Source: Sipunculus nudus
Taxonomy: Eukaryota > Annelida > Sipuncula > Golfingiida > Sipunculidae
Direction: 5' to 3'
DNA length: 64,000 nt
NCBI GenBank assembly: GCA_026874595.1
Contig: CM049318.1
Location: 3,967,741-4,031,740, forward strand
The notes below the pieces were generated by a model. That model made no database searches and had not been told where the DNA came from. It worked only from the letters and a program-made list of their open reading frames with translations. The number at the start of each line of letters is the position of its first letter. Positions within the stretch are counted from its first letter, which is position 1. The position numbers and the translations under genes are program-made. Below, in pieces: positions 15,024 to 31,380 of this stretch.

Positions 15024-18000
15024 ATAATAATAATAATAATAATATACAAAAGCCAGCTCTAACCATATTTACTACACCTTAAAAGTAACCATAAACTCAA
15101 GGATATTTCAAAATAACTTGAGCGAAATTCGGAGGTGCTTTCGTGGACAAAACTGATCAGTAAACCCGCATGTGACCGTTGAAGCATCAACTATATATGA
15201 ACGTGTATTTTGGTGAAATTTCCTATTCCCGGACTGTCCATTATTAGTGTTGTAGGTTAATAATAATATTCAATATCAGTGGTAATTAATAATAGTTAAT
15301 CTCGTTGTACTCACTCGTTTCACAGTTGGTTCCAGTATAACCGTCCTTACAATTGCACCGATATCCTGCTCGTGGTCGTGGCAAATTCTCACATAACCCT
15401 CCATTGATACAAGGTTTCGAACTGCAGAAATCAATGCCTGAAATAGTTTGATTACGTGTATCTGTCATGTTATAACCAAAATTATTGTAATAACAACAAT
15501 AATTATAATAATAATTATTAGCAGTAGTAGTAATAGTAGTAGAGGTAGTAGTAGTAGTATTTTAATTTATAATTATTTTCTTTACATTATTATTTTATTT
15601 TATTTTTTCACGATTATGATGACAATAATAATGAAAAAAAATAAAAATAATTAATAATAATTATAATAATAATAATAATTATTATTATTATTATTATAAT
15701 CTTCATTTTTTTATTACAAATATTATTATTTCTTTTATTATATTTATGGTTATCATTACCATTATTATTATTATTATAATTATACATTTAAACAAGGTAA
15801 TTAGTTCAGATGTCATGCCATTGATCATTGTAAAAATGTAAATTTATTGACTTAAGGTAACCTAATTCTATAGCTTAATCTAAAGCTTTCTGTATTGGAA
15901 TATAGCCAAAGTACAAGGGGGATGAAGAAACAAGTGTAGGATTATTTTTCAAAATTAAAAGTCTTTTTTGTGTAATTGATCTATTCAGTAATTATTTATT
16001 ATTATTATTATTATTAACTGACAGTAGCAAAATCTTTTAAACGGCCGTGATATGATCCACATAATATATTTTTAAGTCGATCGTTGAATATTTGAAAGAG
16101 AAACATAAATCCCTGGATTAAACACAAATATATTGTTATTTCCAATGGAGCTTATTTTATTTATATATAAATAGCGTAAGGCGATTTTTGTGATTTTCCG
16201 TATCTCCTCTGATACCAAATTACGGATTGCCGTGATTTCAATATACATAAGGTTTGTCCTCAGAGATTCCACCAATTTTTACCTGCAATATTTGCGTACT
16301 ACGTGCATAATTTATAATCTTAAAATTTGCTCTCCCGCGTGCGCCTCATTTTGTGTCATTGGGCCTGGTAACATAATGGATATAGTGTGTGTGATGGCGG
16401 GACAGTTTTTTTTTTCTCCGGGGGCCCTATCTGGGGTTTTCGAATAATCCCCATCGGCGATCCCTTCTCAAAAGGGGGATCGTTGATTTGCAGGCGTTCC
16501 TGCGACCGGGGGGTCACACGAATAGCTCCTTCCTGCGAACCCCTCACGTGACCTTTTATGCTTGAGTGCACATCAACCGTGTCGCAGGTTTCCGTGATGG
16601 TCACACAGTCGCACACGGTCGCACGAAGTCAAGGGACTTGCATGCGATGTAGGTCTTGACAAATATTCACCAACACATGTAAGCCTACTATAATCAGATG
16701 TAAAGAATGTGTTAACCAAATTCACATCGTGGTTGGTACAGTGTGATGTGTACACGTGTGGAGTGGCATCACCAAAGTTGTTAACACATACTATTGACTT
16801 AAAATGTTTTGAAAAAAAAAAAAAATTCTTATTACAGCAGTTATAAATGAAAAATATCTGTAAAATGTAAATTTAATAAGTTTGTACTAGTATTTGTTTC
16901 TTTTACATGCATGTGCCATCTCATTTTCAATAATGTTTATGTAATACTCTTTGTTTTTAAAGACTTTTTATTCTTATAATTCAGTAATATTATATTTTCA
17001 CTGATATAACTGTTATTTTCTTCTAAGGACTATCCCATGGACAGGTTCTAGGGTCAACCGTACGCTGTTCCGAAACATGTTCCGAACGCTGATCCGAAAG
17101 ATTTTTATCCACAATAGCGTAACGCGATTTGAGTGATTTTCTGTATCTCCCGATTTCTGGTAGATTTCTGATATCACCGTAAGGATTGTCGTGTTCGTCC
17201 CAAACCGTGCTACGCACGGGTAATTGCTTGTAGAGTTTATTTAAGTAAAACTGAATTCATTACATTATTATGAATGAAAGTAACACTGAGGTAAAGACAC
17301 TTCATCTATATTGCAAAATGCGTAAAAGAAAGGATATGTAAGAAGTAGACTTGAATAAAAAAAGTCATATAAAGCAATTTGCAAAATACAACAGATTAAA
17401 GGAAGAGATAGATATGAAAGGAAAATAGATGGAAATAAAAAGAAATGTGAAATGCAGCATTACAATAAATACCATTATATGTGTAACATTATATGGACTG
17501 AAGAATATCCGATAAAGCTGGCATTCAATATATCCCTACTATGCAGAACGTATGCATACACACTTTGAAAACAGGCGCCTGCAGAAAACTTATGCAGAAA
17601 AACTTCGTATCTGGTTAAGCGTTACATGAGGAGAGAAGTCATCTGCCAGAGGAATACCCTATAAGTGACGTCAACGTGTGGAATTCCCCCGTCCGTTACC
17701 ATGTGGATGCATTTTCATTCGCCACAGTGAGAGTTCGAAACGTGCTGCATACGCACACGTATACACATACGTACTGCATATGCATTTTTGGAATCATGCT
17801 AAGAGAAACAAGTGACCCATGGGTCATGTCGCTCAGCTGACAGGGAAGAGATTCGCTAAAGGAAATTTTATCATCAGAATGGTAGTATATACCCATTCAA
17901 CTGAAGCATCAAACAGATTAACCAACAGGCCATGATTTAGTCTTTATTTATATATCTCAAAAATAGAGAAAAAATGTGTAAACTTTAAAAATTAGAATAC

Positions 18001-21000
18001 GGGTAGCCGACAAGTGACCACGTGTATCCGCCAAAATCAGAGTGGAACGGTTGAAGTGAGGCATGGATTGAGTGGCAAGGGGAAATAGAGTGAGGTATGT
18101 TGCATATTAGCATGGATGTCTGCAGCCTAAATGTGTATGTAGGTTGTGCCACCTACCACAAATCGAGAAAGCTGTCCAAGTTGTATACATATGCAAAATT
18201 TTAGGCAGAAAAGTCAAACCACTACATGTATATGAGTGATTTTAGCCAACGGCAGACAAACAGACAGACGCTGTGGAAAAATGGTTGCAGGTGGCCCCCT
18301 CCAGTTTTGTGTATGATAAAGACCTATGTGAGATCTATACACATGCAAAATTTTGGCCCAATCGTTCAAACGAGATATGAGCTCGGATGTCTGCAGCGTA
18401 AACTAGAAAGTAGGTGGCGCCACCTGTCATAAAATCAAGAAAGCTATCCAGGATGTATATGCATACCGAATTTCAGGTGAATTAGTCAATTCACTGCAGA
18501 GATATGAGTGATTTTAACCCAAGGCAGATGAACAGATGGACACTGTGCAAACATGGTTACAGGTGGCGCCACCATTTTTGTGTATGTTATAAAGCAATCC
18601 AAGGGCTACATTTGTATAAATTTTATTTCCTGATTGGTCAATCGGTTCCCAAGATATGAGGGTTTATGTGTGGAAACAGACGCACAAATGGACGCTGGAT
18701 AGAGGGGAAAGGTCAGAGGTCAACACAAATTGGTTAGACACTAGTTCACATGTGACTAGATAATTGGTGTAAGTTTCGGAAAAATCGGTCCATTTTTCTC
18801 AGAGGAGCTCTCTGGAAACAAACGTGGCGGCTGCGGAGGAACCCGGTCAAAAACATAGTATCTGCAAAACTTCGTTTTGGAGGATACAAAAATACAGGTG
18901 GCTCCACCAATCTGCAGAAACTAATAAAAACACTTAATGGTCAATATCCATGCAAAGAATCATGGTGATCTCCGCATAAGTTGTTCAGATACTTCAGCTT
19001 TTGTATCAAATTGTCCATTATTCTGAGGGATACTTCAGAATCCTATAGCTTGAAGGATATGGGTAACAGAGACCTAATTTCAAGTTTCCACAGGCACTCT
19101 TCATAGGCCTCCTTGCATGACAAGAATGAAGTTTCTAGGTCCAGTTGTTGCAATTTGTACCCTGTTGACAGATAACCACATCTTTAAAGGTCTCAAAAAA
19201 AGAGAAAAAAAATTCGTAAAAATTTGTAAAAAATAGAGGTGGCGCACCCAGTCTGCAGAAACTGATGGAACAGCTCATGATCAATATGTATGCCGAAAAT
19301 CATGCCCATCAGTGTTGTAGTTATTGAGATATTGAAGATTTTGTATGAAATTTTTGACTACTCTGGGGGGTACTTTGGGGCCCCATAGCTCGAAGGATAT
19401 GGGTAACAGAGACCTAATTTCTGGTTTCCATGGAGACTTTTCATAGGTCTCTCAGTGTATCGAGAATGAAGATTCTAGGTCCAGTCGTTACGATTTGTGC
19501 CACGCTAACAGATGACAGCATCCTTAAAGGTCTCAAAAATAGAGGAAAAAATCATAAAAAAAACCCGAACAAATACAGGTTGTGCCACCAGTCTGCAAGA
19601 ACTGATGAAACACCCCTTGATCAATATGTATGCCAAAAATCATGACCATCAATGATGTAGTTATTGAGATATTGAAGTTTTTGTATGAATTTTTTTACTA
19701 CTCTTGGGGGTACTTTGGGGCCCCATATCTCGATGGATATGGGTAACAGAGACCTAATTTCTGGTTTCCATGGAGACTTTTCATAGGTCTCTCAGTTTGT
19801 CAAGAATGAAGATTTCTAGGTGCAGTCGTTACGATTTATGCTACATTAACAGATGACAGCATCCTTAAAGGTCTCAAAAATAGAGGAAGAAATCGTAAAA
19901 AAATCAAACAATATAGGTGGCGCCACCAGTCTGCAGGAACTGATGGAACATCTCATAATCAATATGTATGCCGAAAATCATGACCATCAGTGATGTAGTT
20001 ATTGAGATATTGAAGTTTTTGTATGAAATTTTTGACTACTCTGGGGGGGGTACTTTGGGGCCCCATAGCTCGAAGGATATGGGTAACAGAGACCTTATTT
20101 CTGGTTTCCAAGGAGATTTTTCATGGACCTTTCAGTGTGTCAAGAATTAAGATTCTAGGTCCAGTCTTTACGATTTTTGCCTTGTTAACAGATGTTCACA
20201 TTTTGAAAGGTCTCAAAAATAGAGAAAAAAATTCATAAAAAAATCCAACCATACAGGTGGCGCCACCAGTCTGCAGGAAGTGATGACACATCTCATGATC
20301 AATAGTTATGCCACAAATCATGACCATCAGTCAAGAAGTTAATGAGATATTGAAGTTTTTGTATGAAATTTTTTTTATTTTTCTTGGGGGTACTTTGGGG
20401 CCCCATAGCTCAAAGAATATGGGTAACAGAGACCTAATTTCTGGTTTCCATGGAGACTTTTCACAGGTCTCTCAGTGTATCGAGAATGAAGATTCTAGGT
20501 CCAGTCGTTACGATTTGTGCCACGCTAACAGATGACAGCATCCTTAAAGGTCTCAAAAATAGAGGAAAAAAATCGTGAAAAATCGAACAATACAAGTGGC
20601 GCCACCAGTCTGCAGGAACTGATGGAACATCTCATAATCAATATGTATGCCAAAAATCATGACCATCAGTGATGTAGTTATTGAGATATTGAAGTTTTTG
20701 TATGAAATTTTTTACTACTCTGGGGGTTACTTTGGGGCCCCATAGCTCGAAGGATATGGTTAACAGAGACCTAATTTCTGGTTTCCAAGGATATTTTTCA
20801 TGGACCTCTCAGTGCGTCAAGAATTAAGATTCTAGGTCCAGTCTTTACGATTTGTGCCTTGTTAACAGATGTTCACATTTTGAAAGGTCTCAAAAATAGA
20901 GAAAAAAATTAGTAAAAAATTGAACGATATAGGTGGCGCCACCAGTCTGCAGGAAGTGATGGAACATCTCATGATCAATATGTATGCCAAAAATCATGAC

Positions 21001-24000
21001 CATCAGTCAAGTATTTAATTAGATATTGAAGTTTTTGCATGAAATTTTTTACTTTTCTGGGGGGTACTTTGGGGCCCCATAGCTGGAAGGATATGGGTAA
21101 CAGAGACCTAATTTCTGGTTTCCATGGAGACTTTTCATAGGTCTCTCAGTGTGTCGATAATAAAGATTCTAGATCCAGTCGTTACGATTTGTGCCTTGTT
21201 AACAGATGTTCACATTTTTAAACGTATCAAAAATAGAGAAAAAAATTCGTAAAAAATCGAAAAATACAGGTGGCGCCACCAGTCCTCAGGAACTGATGAA
21301 ACATCTCATGATCAATATGTATGCCAAATATCATGACCATCGGTCAAGTAGTAAATGAGATATTGAAGTTTTTGTATGAAATTTTTTACTTTTCTGGGGG
21401 GTACTTTGGGTCCCCATAGCTCGGAAGATATGGGTAACAGAGACCTAATTTCTGGTTTCCAAGGAGATTTTTCATTGACCTCTCAGAATGTAAAGTTACA
21501 AGATTCTAAGTCCAGCGGTTACGATTTGTGCCAGGTTAACGGACAGACGGACGGACAGACGGACAGACGGACGGACAGACGGACGGACAGACGGACGACG
21601 GACAAAGAGTGATCGCTATAGCTCAGCTTGACTGAAAGTCAGCTGAGCTAAAAATTGCGTCCGATTCCTAGCTCCCATATGGAATGCCATCTTTAGTCAT
21701 TGTATGATACTTACTTGACTGACAGTGTGTGCCCGTGAAAGCCGCAGTACAGACGCATTTGTAGCCATTGATTTGTTTTTTACATCTCCCACCATTCACA
21801 CAAGGGCGCGATTTACAGAAATTGATTACTACAAAAGCAAACAAGTATATGGTTGGAACTTTAAATAAAAATGAATGCTTTCATGTAATGAAATAATTCA
21901 CGAGCACACCTACGGTGTATTTACATACCGATTATTGAATTATGAACTATCAGAGGAAATAGGTTGAAGCGACCACAGAACAGCCAATCATTAAAATTTT
22001 CAAGATTGTTCATTTTATTTAATTAGCATACATTATAAATGTATTAAAAGGTGTTTAAAGGTGTCTCTAACATGTCAACATAGAAAATACTTATTGCGCC
22101 TAAAACAATGTAACACCTTTCTGACATCGTTTCCCCGTGTAGCCTGGTGGACACGTGCAGTAGTACCCAGGTCGATACGGCCTGTTTTTACAAGTCGCCC
22201 CGTTCCTGCACGGGTTACTGTAGCAAAAATTGATCTCTGCAAGAGAGAAAATATATGTTTAGCCTGAAACGACATGTACGTATGCAACCTTGAATGAACA
22301 CATAAAGCAACTATATGATTCAGTTGCAGGATATTTTGTTTGATTATACTTTTTTGATTATTTAATTATATCGATATACTGTGATCGGCTTTATGTTGGG
22401 GAAAGTTTCAAATTCGATATCTTCGAAAAAGTGAAATTATTGGGAAAATGATAATTTAGGGAATAGGATGGCCAATGAACAGTCATACTGTATATACTGT
22501 TATATATTTATATATTTTATATTATACCCTCATAGGCGTTTAATGTATATTGATACGTTATCCATGCATTAATCGTCGAAAATTTTAGGATAAAACTTGG
22601 TTATGATAAATCATAACATATATTTCATGTTACCTATTGAACAAAGACTGATATTGTAAATGTATAGATTATTATATTATTTCAGGATGTCTGTCAATAA
22701 TCAATGTCACGTCCTTCTTCCAGCTCGCAATGAAATTATTTCTGTTTTAATATACTGTGTAAACGTTTCTAGATACGTTTGTGAAATCGCAAACATGAAA
22801 CACTAAAAATGGAAATATCGCAAAAATTTGATTTTGCGGATATAAAGTCAACCACAGTATTTCTCACCTTAATTGTCTAGCTCAGTATTAGGAATACTGA
22901 AGTTATTGCTAATCTCAGATATACATACAACAAAACATCCATATTTATATTCGAGTTAAACACCAAACATCACTAGATTATGCACTACATACGAAACGCT
23001 TGATCCGACTAAAGCTCAAGGTCTTACAGAATAACATCTGTCAAATGTACATTAGACGTTCATGCAGAAATACGACAATAATAGATAAACAAAGGCCAGG
23101 GTATTCAAAAGAAATGAGTCCCACTAAATGGCTTGTCACACAGATGTCCATATGTTTGGAACTATAACATTGCCTAAAATAACAGGTCTTTAAAATCAAA
23201 TTAGCAAAATTTTTAACGAATGGTGAAAGCTTGCTTTTACTTTGATATAAATATGGAGAAACTGTGAATAGTATCTTTTTTATTCAAATATCTTCCCTTT
23301 AAACCGCGATTATTCGGGATTGTGTTTTGTTCTTTTAAAGCATCCTTTCAAAATAATCGGATTCACTTTTACACTTGACTGTATAATTATGTTACTGGTT
23401 GATATTTACTTGGAAATGGGTTCAATACACTATAGCATCTATGCCATCATTATGGACTGATAAGCAATGTATATAATATTTATATACTGTGACGCCTGGT
23501 AACTAGTTGTGGTCGGACAATAGTCCTAAGAGGGACCCGCATTTCTGGTAATGGTGGACTAGTTTACATATGGGTGAAAAGTATAGGTTAAAGTTGAAAA
23601 AGAAACATGACATACAAAAACAGGTTTTTAAACATATGCATGAGCGAAAAAAATCCTACTGGTTCAAATAATGTTAAAGAAGATATGTCTTAAATAATGT
23701 GTGAAATAGAAAATCACCGATTGTACTCTGTTGGCCATATTTGATTTTGAGCAAATCTGTATTTAAATAGATCAGAAGCCATCATAGGCACCAATGATCC
23801 CCGTGAATTTGAGAAAGATCAAGCATGTTCTTGTTGAGATATATCAGTGTGAAAGAAAATCAACAATTGTGCTCTGGTGGCCATATTGGAATTTCGACAG
23901 TTCTGCCATTCGATAGAGCCCTTATAGGTACCAATCACCTCTCTGTAAATGAAAAGATCAAGCATAATCTTTTTGAGATATCGCGCTTAAAAGAAAATCC

Positions 24001-27000
24001 CCAATTTTGCTCTGGCAGCCATATTGGAATTCCGAAAGGCGTGTGATTGAATAGGGTTTGAGTCCACATAGGCACCAATCATATCCCTGTGAATTTGGGA
24101 AAGCTGAAGTATGTTGTTGAATTATCGCGCACGACAGAAAATCAGCTATTGGGCTGTGTTGACCATATTGGAATTCCAACAGGTCAGTAATTCAAGGGGT
24201 CTTGAGCCCTTATAGGTCAAATCATCTCTGTGTAAATGATAAAGATCAAGCATGTTCTTTTTGAGATATCAGGTGGGAAAGAAAATCACCCATTGTGCTC
24301 CGGTGGCCATATTAGGATTCTGACTGACGTGTTATTTGATAGGGGATAGTATCCTCATAGGTATCAATCATCCCTGTGAATTTTGGAAAGCTGAAGTATT
24401 TTGTTGCTGAGTTATCGCGCACAAAAGAAAATTGGCGATTGGAATGTGGCAGCCATATTACAATTCTGACAGGTCTGTTATTCAATAGGTCTTGGACCCT
24501 TTTATGTACCAATCATCCCTGTGAATTTTGGAAAGCTGCAGTAAGTCGTCGTTGAGTTATAGCGCACGGAAGAAAATCAGCTTTTTGGCTGTGGTTGCCA
24601 TATTGGAATTCCGACAAGTCTGCAATTCAAAAAGTCTGGAGCCGTCATAGGTACCAATCATCCCTGTGAATTTGGTAAAAGCTGCAGTATGCTGTCGTTG
24701 AGTTATAGCGCACGAAGGAAAATCAGCGATTGGGTTGTGATGGCCATATTGGAATTCCGACAGGTCTGATATTCAAAAGGTCTGGAGCCCTCTTATGTAC
24801 CAATCATCCCTGTGAATTCGGAAAGCCAAAGTATATTGTAAATGAGTTATCGCGCGCGAAATAAAATCAACGATTTGGCTGTGGTTGCCATGTTGGAATT
24901 CCGACAAGTCTGCAATTCAAAAAGTCTGGAGCCGTCATAGGTGCCAATCATCCATGTAATTTTGGAAAGCTTCATTATTTTGTCGTTGAGTTATAGCGCA
25001 CGAAAGAAAATGATGGCCATATTGGAATTCCGACAAGTCTGCAATTCAAAAAGTCTGGAGCCGTCATAGGTACCAATCATCCCTGTGAATTTGGAAAAGC
25101 TGAAGTATGTTGTTGTTCAGTTATCGCGCACGAAAGGGATTCAGTGATTGGGCTGTTGCAGCCATATTGGACTTCCAACAGGTCTGTTATTCAATAGGTA
25201 TGGAGCCTCATATGTACCAATCATCCCTGTGAATTCATGAAAGCTGAAGTATGTTGTCGTTGAGTTCTAGCGCACGAAAGAAAATCAGCGATTGGGCTGT
25301 GATGGCCATATTGGAATTCTGACAAGTCTGTAATTCGATAGGTTTGAAGTTCTCATAGGTACCAATCATCCCTGTGTATTTGGAAAAAGCTCCAGTATTA
25401 TGTTGTTGAGTTATCACGCGTGAAAGAAAATCAGCGATTGGGCTGTGGCGGCCATATTGGAATTTTAGGTCTCGAGCTGTCACAGGTACCAATCATCCCT
25501 GTGAATTTGGGAAAGCTGCAGTATGTTGTCGTTGAGTTATCGCGCGCGAAAGAAAGTGTCACTGATGGAAGTACGGAAGGACGGATGGACGGAAGGACGG
25601 ATGGACGGACTGACATGGTGTTCAAGCGGGGCCCTAATAAGATCACCCATGGGACTAATCAAAGTTGGTCTTATTAGAAAGATCAGTTACGACCATTAAC
25701 CAATGTGAATGCTTTCGGTACACTGTAAGGTGGTCTTGATGGAGTGTCTTATTAGGCAGGTGGTCTTTCAAGCCGGTTCCACCTTAATTATAATAAATAT
25801 ATTTTATTGTATAATGACATGGCCTTCGTGGGAACAGTATGTATCACTTAACAGATCACCCTTTATAAATATTTAAATAAACAAGCAAATTCGCGGAATT
25901 AATGTCCCTCGCTTTGGATCTTGTTGTCTTTCATGCTTGATAAGCAACCGAAATTATGACATGGTGAAAATCTTGAGGGCACATGAAAACTTAAATCGGA
26001 CATCTGCAGATGAACATTAAAACTAAAACACATAGAGAAATAGGACCAAAATTTGATAAATTTGTTTTTTAGCTGGAGAGAATTATTTTCAGATAGACAC
26101 ACCAACAACACCAATCACAACCAAGGAAAGCATGAGAGCAATCACTGACCCAAATTTGAATGAAATCGGATAAAATTAAGGATTAAGTTATCGCACGGAA
26201 ACGAAAAAAACTAATGGACCGACAGAGAGACAGACAGACAGACAAACCTAGAACAATGTCCCCCACATTCGCGGAGCGGGGGACAATAACTATTTAAAGC
26301 GAAACCACGGCTTCAGAATGCATCGCAGAAAGAGTTTTGTTCTGGACAGCCAAAGGCGACATATTCCCTTGCTTTGCCCTGCGAAAATGTAAAGTAAATG
26401 TACTCAATCAAGCGATCACTGGAGGCCGACCCGATTCCCGCAACTGAGCGATAATGGAGGGTCGGCTGAGCGATAATTAGTACGACTGCTGTATAAAACA
26501 TTTGTCGCAATTTTCCTCGTTTAACCGTACTGTTATACGACCTTGGTAATAAGTTCAGGGTCAGAAATAAATATTAGGTGATATTCCGTGACCTAGGACT
26601 TATTGTGTCTATATTTCAGCATTAAAAAATCAGCCATATTGGAGATCTAGCGTAAACAGAAATAAAAAATAAATTGATGGATTTCCACTGGGGAACTTAA
26701 GTGGGTCCAACCAAAACATACATTTTATCAAATTATGAATATAGAAACTCATCAACTCCTAAACGCCTCCAAGCCCTAAGGGGGGAGGGATTAATTTGAA
26801 CTTACCAGTCTCGCAGTTGCTCCCAGTGTACTTTGGCCGACATTTACAACTGTACTGACCCACCGCCTTCAGACAGGTGCCCCCGTTACCACACGGGGAG
26901 GACTGACAATAATCAATAGCTGAAAACAAATGATTTTATTGAATACATCGCAACTCTATTGTATTTTGTATTCATATCATTTATGTGCATCCCCCAGACC

Positions 27001-30000
27001 ACGAAGCATTAGCAGGGTTTTCACAAGCACAGGAGTAGAGCAAAGGTCTATATACAAAAGTATTACTGCATGTGATGATATATATGTATTTATAAATATA
27101 TATATATATAATAAAAATCCCTCGACGAATAATGTAATATGTCAGTGTCAGTCTACCTCAATATTACATGTGTTACTTTACTTTTATAAGTCTATTTAAA
27201 TCTGTGTTTATAAATAATAAACGCCTGTACTACAGATAATAAGTGTTGGTTTTCTTCAAATGATAGATTGTAGTGTCATTTTAAAATTAGATAAATTAAG
27301 TCTGTGTTTATTTTTTTTCTCACCGTTTGAGACACAATATGTAGATTTTTACCAAGTTCAGAAAAAAACTTCTTCCGTTCTTGGAATGGTGTATATAATC
27401 AACACTAAATTTAGTCCATTTTCAAAACCATAATTTAAAAAAATGTACCATTGCACAGATTAGTAACATTACTAGGGAACTATCCTTCATTTGCCAAAAA
27501 GTAACAAATCAATAAACGATCCATGAAATTTAGTATCGGCGAATACGTAGAACACTGATTTCTGTGCTTCCCATAACCTCATAATGAAGATATCAGTAAA
27601 TGTTACGACCCGGCAACATATACTTACGGGCTTCGCATTTGTATCCTGTGTACCCGGTCTGGCATATACAGCTGAAGGAGTTCACCGCATTGTGACAAGC
27701 GCCGTGAATACATGGGTTTGACTGGCAGTTATCAACCACTGTAGATATATTAATGGGTATAGTCATGACCTCCTTTTTCGTTGAATTATAATTAGGTACA
27801 TAACTGGCCTAATGATATATTAATAAATGTCCCCACCTCATCCTAGAATAAATAGTGTAGCTATCGGATATGTTTGTGACATAGTAATTAGAAACATTAA
27901 AATACAGTAAAATTGTATGGTTGTAGTTAGGGGTTGGAACGATAACCAGTATGGGGGATTATCACCATATCTGACAACTGCTATAATCATATCTTTAACT
28001 TCCCCATCCTTATTATCGTGATGTCATGATATGCATTGCTTTTGTTACACAAACACACCCTTTAAGGATTATTGCCCAATAAATTTGCATCACCAGGGTA
28101 TTTCTGTGTTAAGAAAATCATTTATTCTTTAGGATTACATTCATTTTAATGAATTGCATGAAATTCTACACAGAAGTAATCATTACAATATGAAAGAAAT
28201 ATATATGGGTATTGCTATATTCAAAATAACAGTTTTCAACAAACTGATAGAATCCCGTTTTCCGAAAATTCATGGAATTTGCCTGGTCATAGGTAGCTCA
28301 GGAAACAACGGCAGAAAGTGAGGTCCGTTGTGATATGAGGGCAATTTCTATCGTGATATTCATGATTCCATAACCATGTATAAATACTGACATCCTGGAA
28401 ACTAATTGCAGTATAAAACCTTTGTCGCAGTTTTTCCCCGTGTAACCGGCGTCACAAGCACATTTGTAGCCGCCTATTTCGTTCCGGCACTGCCCGTTCT
28501 GACACGGCCCTGAACTGCAGTAATCAATCGCTAAAATAAACAAAATAAAAATAATAATAATTATTATTATTATACTAATTTATATAGCGCAAATATACCT
28601 AAAAATGTTCTATTCGCTTCACAGATTTAAACTGCCAATTGAGGTATGATAAAACACATAAAATACATTTATAATTTCTCACGGCTTTTCAATATAACAT
28701 TGTTTAAAAATATTTATGTTTATAAAAATATATATGTTTGATTAATAATAGCAGGTTCAGTTAAATCCACAAGGCCTCAATCCGCAAAGCGACCATATCC
28801 ACAACACATTCGCACCGTCATTAAAGGCTTCATTCTATCTTACATAGAGGAAAGGATCGGTCTCAATTAGAAAACTGGCGTCCCATATCCCTATTAAACT
28901 CTGACTATAAAATTACATCTAAAGCAATAACAAACAGATTTAAAAGGTAATTACCAAAATTAATTACAACTAACCAAGTAGGGTTTATTAAAAAAGACAT
29001 ATCACAGATGTCACACGATTTTTATTAGATCTATTCCCATCATACATGGAAGGACAGCAGTCACATGGTACACTTTTAGCTTTGGATTAAAAAAAAACTT
29101 TTGATCCTCTAGAATGGCCATTTATGTTTAAAGTATTGGTAAAAATTAAATTTTGGTCCATAATTTATTCAGTGAATTGAAATATTTTATAATAACATAA
29201 CTAGTAATATATTAAATAATGGACATCTGTCAGAACGTGTAGATATTTAAAGAGGGGTCCGACAAGGTGATACTCTTTCACCTTATTTATTTATCCTGTC
29301 ATTGGAAGATTTAGCTGATAAAATCAGACCAGATGGTAATATAGAAGGCATCACAGTCGAAAATACAAATATTCAAATGGTAAGCTATGCCGATGATGTA
29401 AGTGTATGTTTATCGAATAAAACTTTAGCCACATATCTCTTCCAGCTTATAGGTAAATTTTTAAAATTAATATAAAAAAATCTAAAATTATCTAATAGGT
29501 CTTTGTATAATTTAAAATAAAAAAAGCTGATGGTTACGGTCTTACAGAAATGATGCGGACAAACCATTTGGTATAAGATTGCCAGATGGCCCTGTAAAAA
29601 TTCTTGGTATAAATTATTCATATGACAAAGAAAAAGCAGAAAAGTATAACTTTCAGGATAAATTGACAAAATAAACCATATCAGTAATAGCTGGCAGAGC
29701 AGACATCTAATAATGATTGACAGAATTCAGATTGTCAAATCTTTTTTTTTTATATCTCAGTCTCAGGACAGTTTCTCAGTTCTTTCAATGCCAGAAAAAA
29801 TACTGCAAAGTTTTAATAATATAATATATAAATTCATCTGGAATAGGAGAAGAGAGAAACTTTAAAGAGAAATCCTTATTCAGAATGTTGAGGCGGGGAC
29901 CTTACCGCCCATTCTTAGGATCAGTCATTAATGTGACCAGGTTACAATGAATTAAAAATATATTTATGGTGACAGTGGTTCTTGGAAAATTCTGTGGAAT

Positions 30001-31306
30001 TATAATATTGGAAAGATATGTGTTTTGCGAGATATGAAATTTCACTGTTCATATGACATGAAGATAATCAGAATGGTTTCAGACGCAGATTGATTCTTTT
30101 TATATTGAGGTTCTAAAAGATTGGTACAAAATCAGGTATAATGATAATAATGTTTGGAATGAATTATTATGGTTCCATTCAAACATGAAAACTTTATATT
30201 TTAATATAAACTTGTTTCAGGCAAGTTGTTTGGCAAATAAGGGATTTATTTAATGATAGAGGATTGGTAATCAAATTCATGGTGTGCCAGAAAAGGGGTG
30301 TTCTTCCAAAATTTTATTTAGAATGGAGAACAATAATTTCAGTTGTCAGAAAACATGTATAAGATAAATACATATATATATGTTGCACGAGGAAAAATAA
30401 TCTTTACAATTAAAAACTGAAAAAAAAAATGATATCCTTCATGGATTGCAACACTAAGATTCCTAATTGATTCTTTGTGCACAAGCTCTATAATAAATAT
30501 CCCTTAAGTAAGCAAAAATGTCAGTGATAGTTTTGCTAATTAGAATGGCGTTTTCCTAATTCCCTTCAAAGTGTGTTTTAATGTGAAGTACATATTTTTC
30601 AAATCAGGTTATTAAATGACATGTTAGTTAATAAATACTGGTTGGTTAAATGGAAAATCAAAGATGATAATTGATGTACCTTTTGTAAAACTGAAGTTGA
30701 GACCGTAGAACATTTGCATTGGTCATGGCCTCAAATATCTTAATTATGGAAATCATTTAATGAATGGTGAAAAGAAAGTACAGCCCAAGAATTTATGGCG
30801 TAAATATATTACATTTACAGATTATTGTAGCTAAATATTCTGCACGTTTTGTTGTGAGGAGAATTAATTGGTCAACAGTAGTGCATGAAATAAAATATAC
30901 AAATGGTACTGAAAGAGATATAGCGAACATGAATTCTGTATTTATGAAAAAATATAAGAATATTTGTAACATAATTCTACTATTTTGACAAGTATAAAGA
31001 ACACTGTTGAATAGATACAATTGTTGAAAATCCTACAAACAACGATTATAAGTATATTTTGTTTAAGTGTCATATTATGTGATGTTGCCTAATGTGTATT
31101 GTGTTTTATTTGGACTATGTTAACTGTTAGTCTGTATATATATGTTGTATGTTTGCTTGTCTTGAGTATGTTACATGTTTGTGATATGCATTTGATTCAA
31201 TAAAAAAAACATGGTAAGTGAGTAATTATCTTTCCCGATTCTTTACAAAGTGTATTATGATCGGGCCCATCACTTAAAGAAATTACACAATACGGACTCA
31301 ATTTCT

Positions 31307-31380
<74 letters not shown>

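Noticed and set aside
18226-21612. Many short open frames with shared peptides such as GGTLGPHSS and GNRDLISGF
   Set aside because: They recur because the satellite unit recurs; frame is not kept between all units and no start/stop pattern is conserved.
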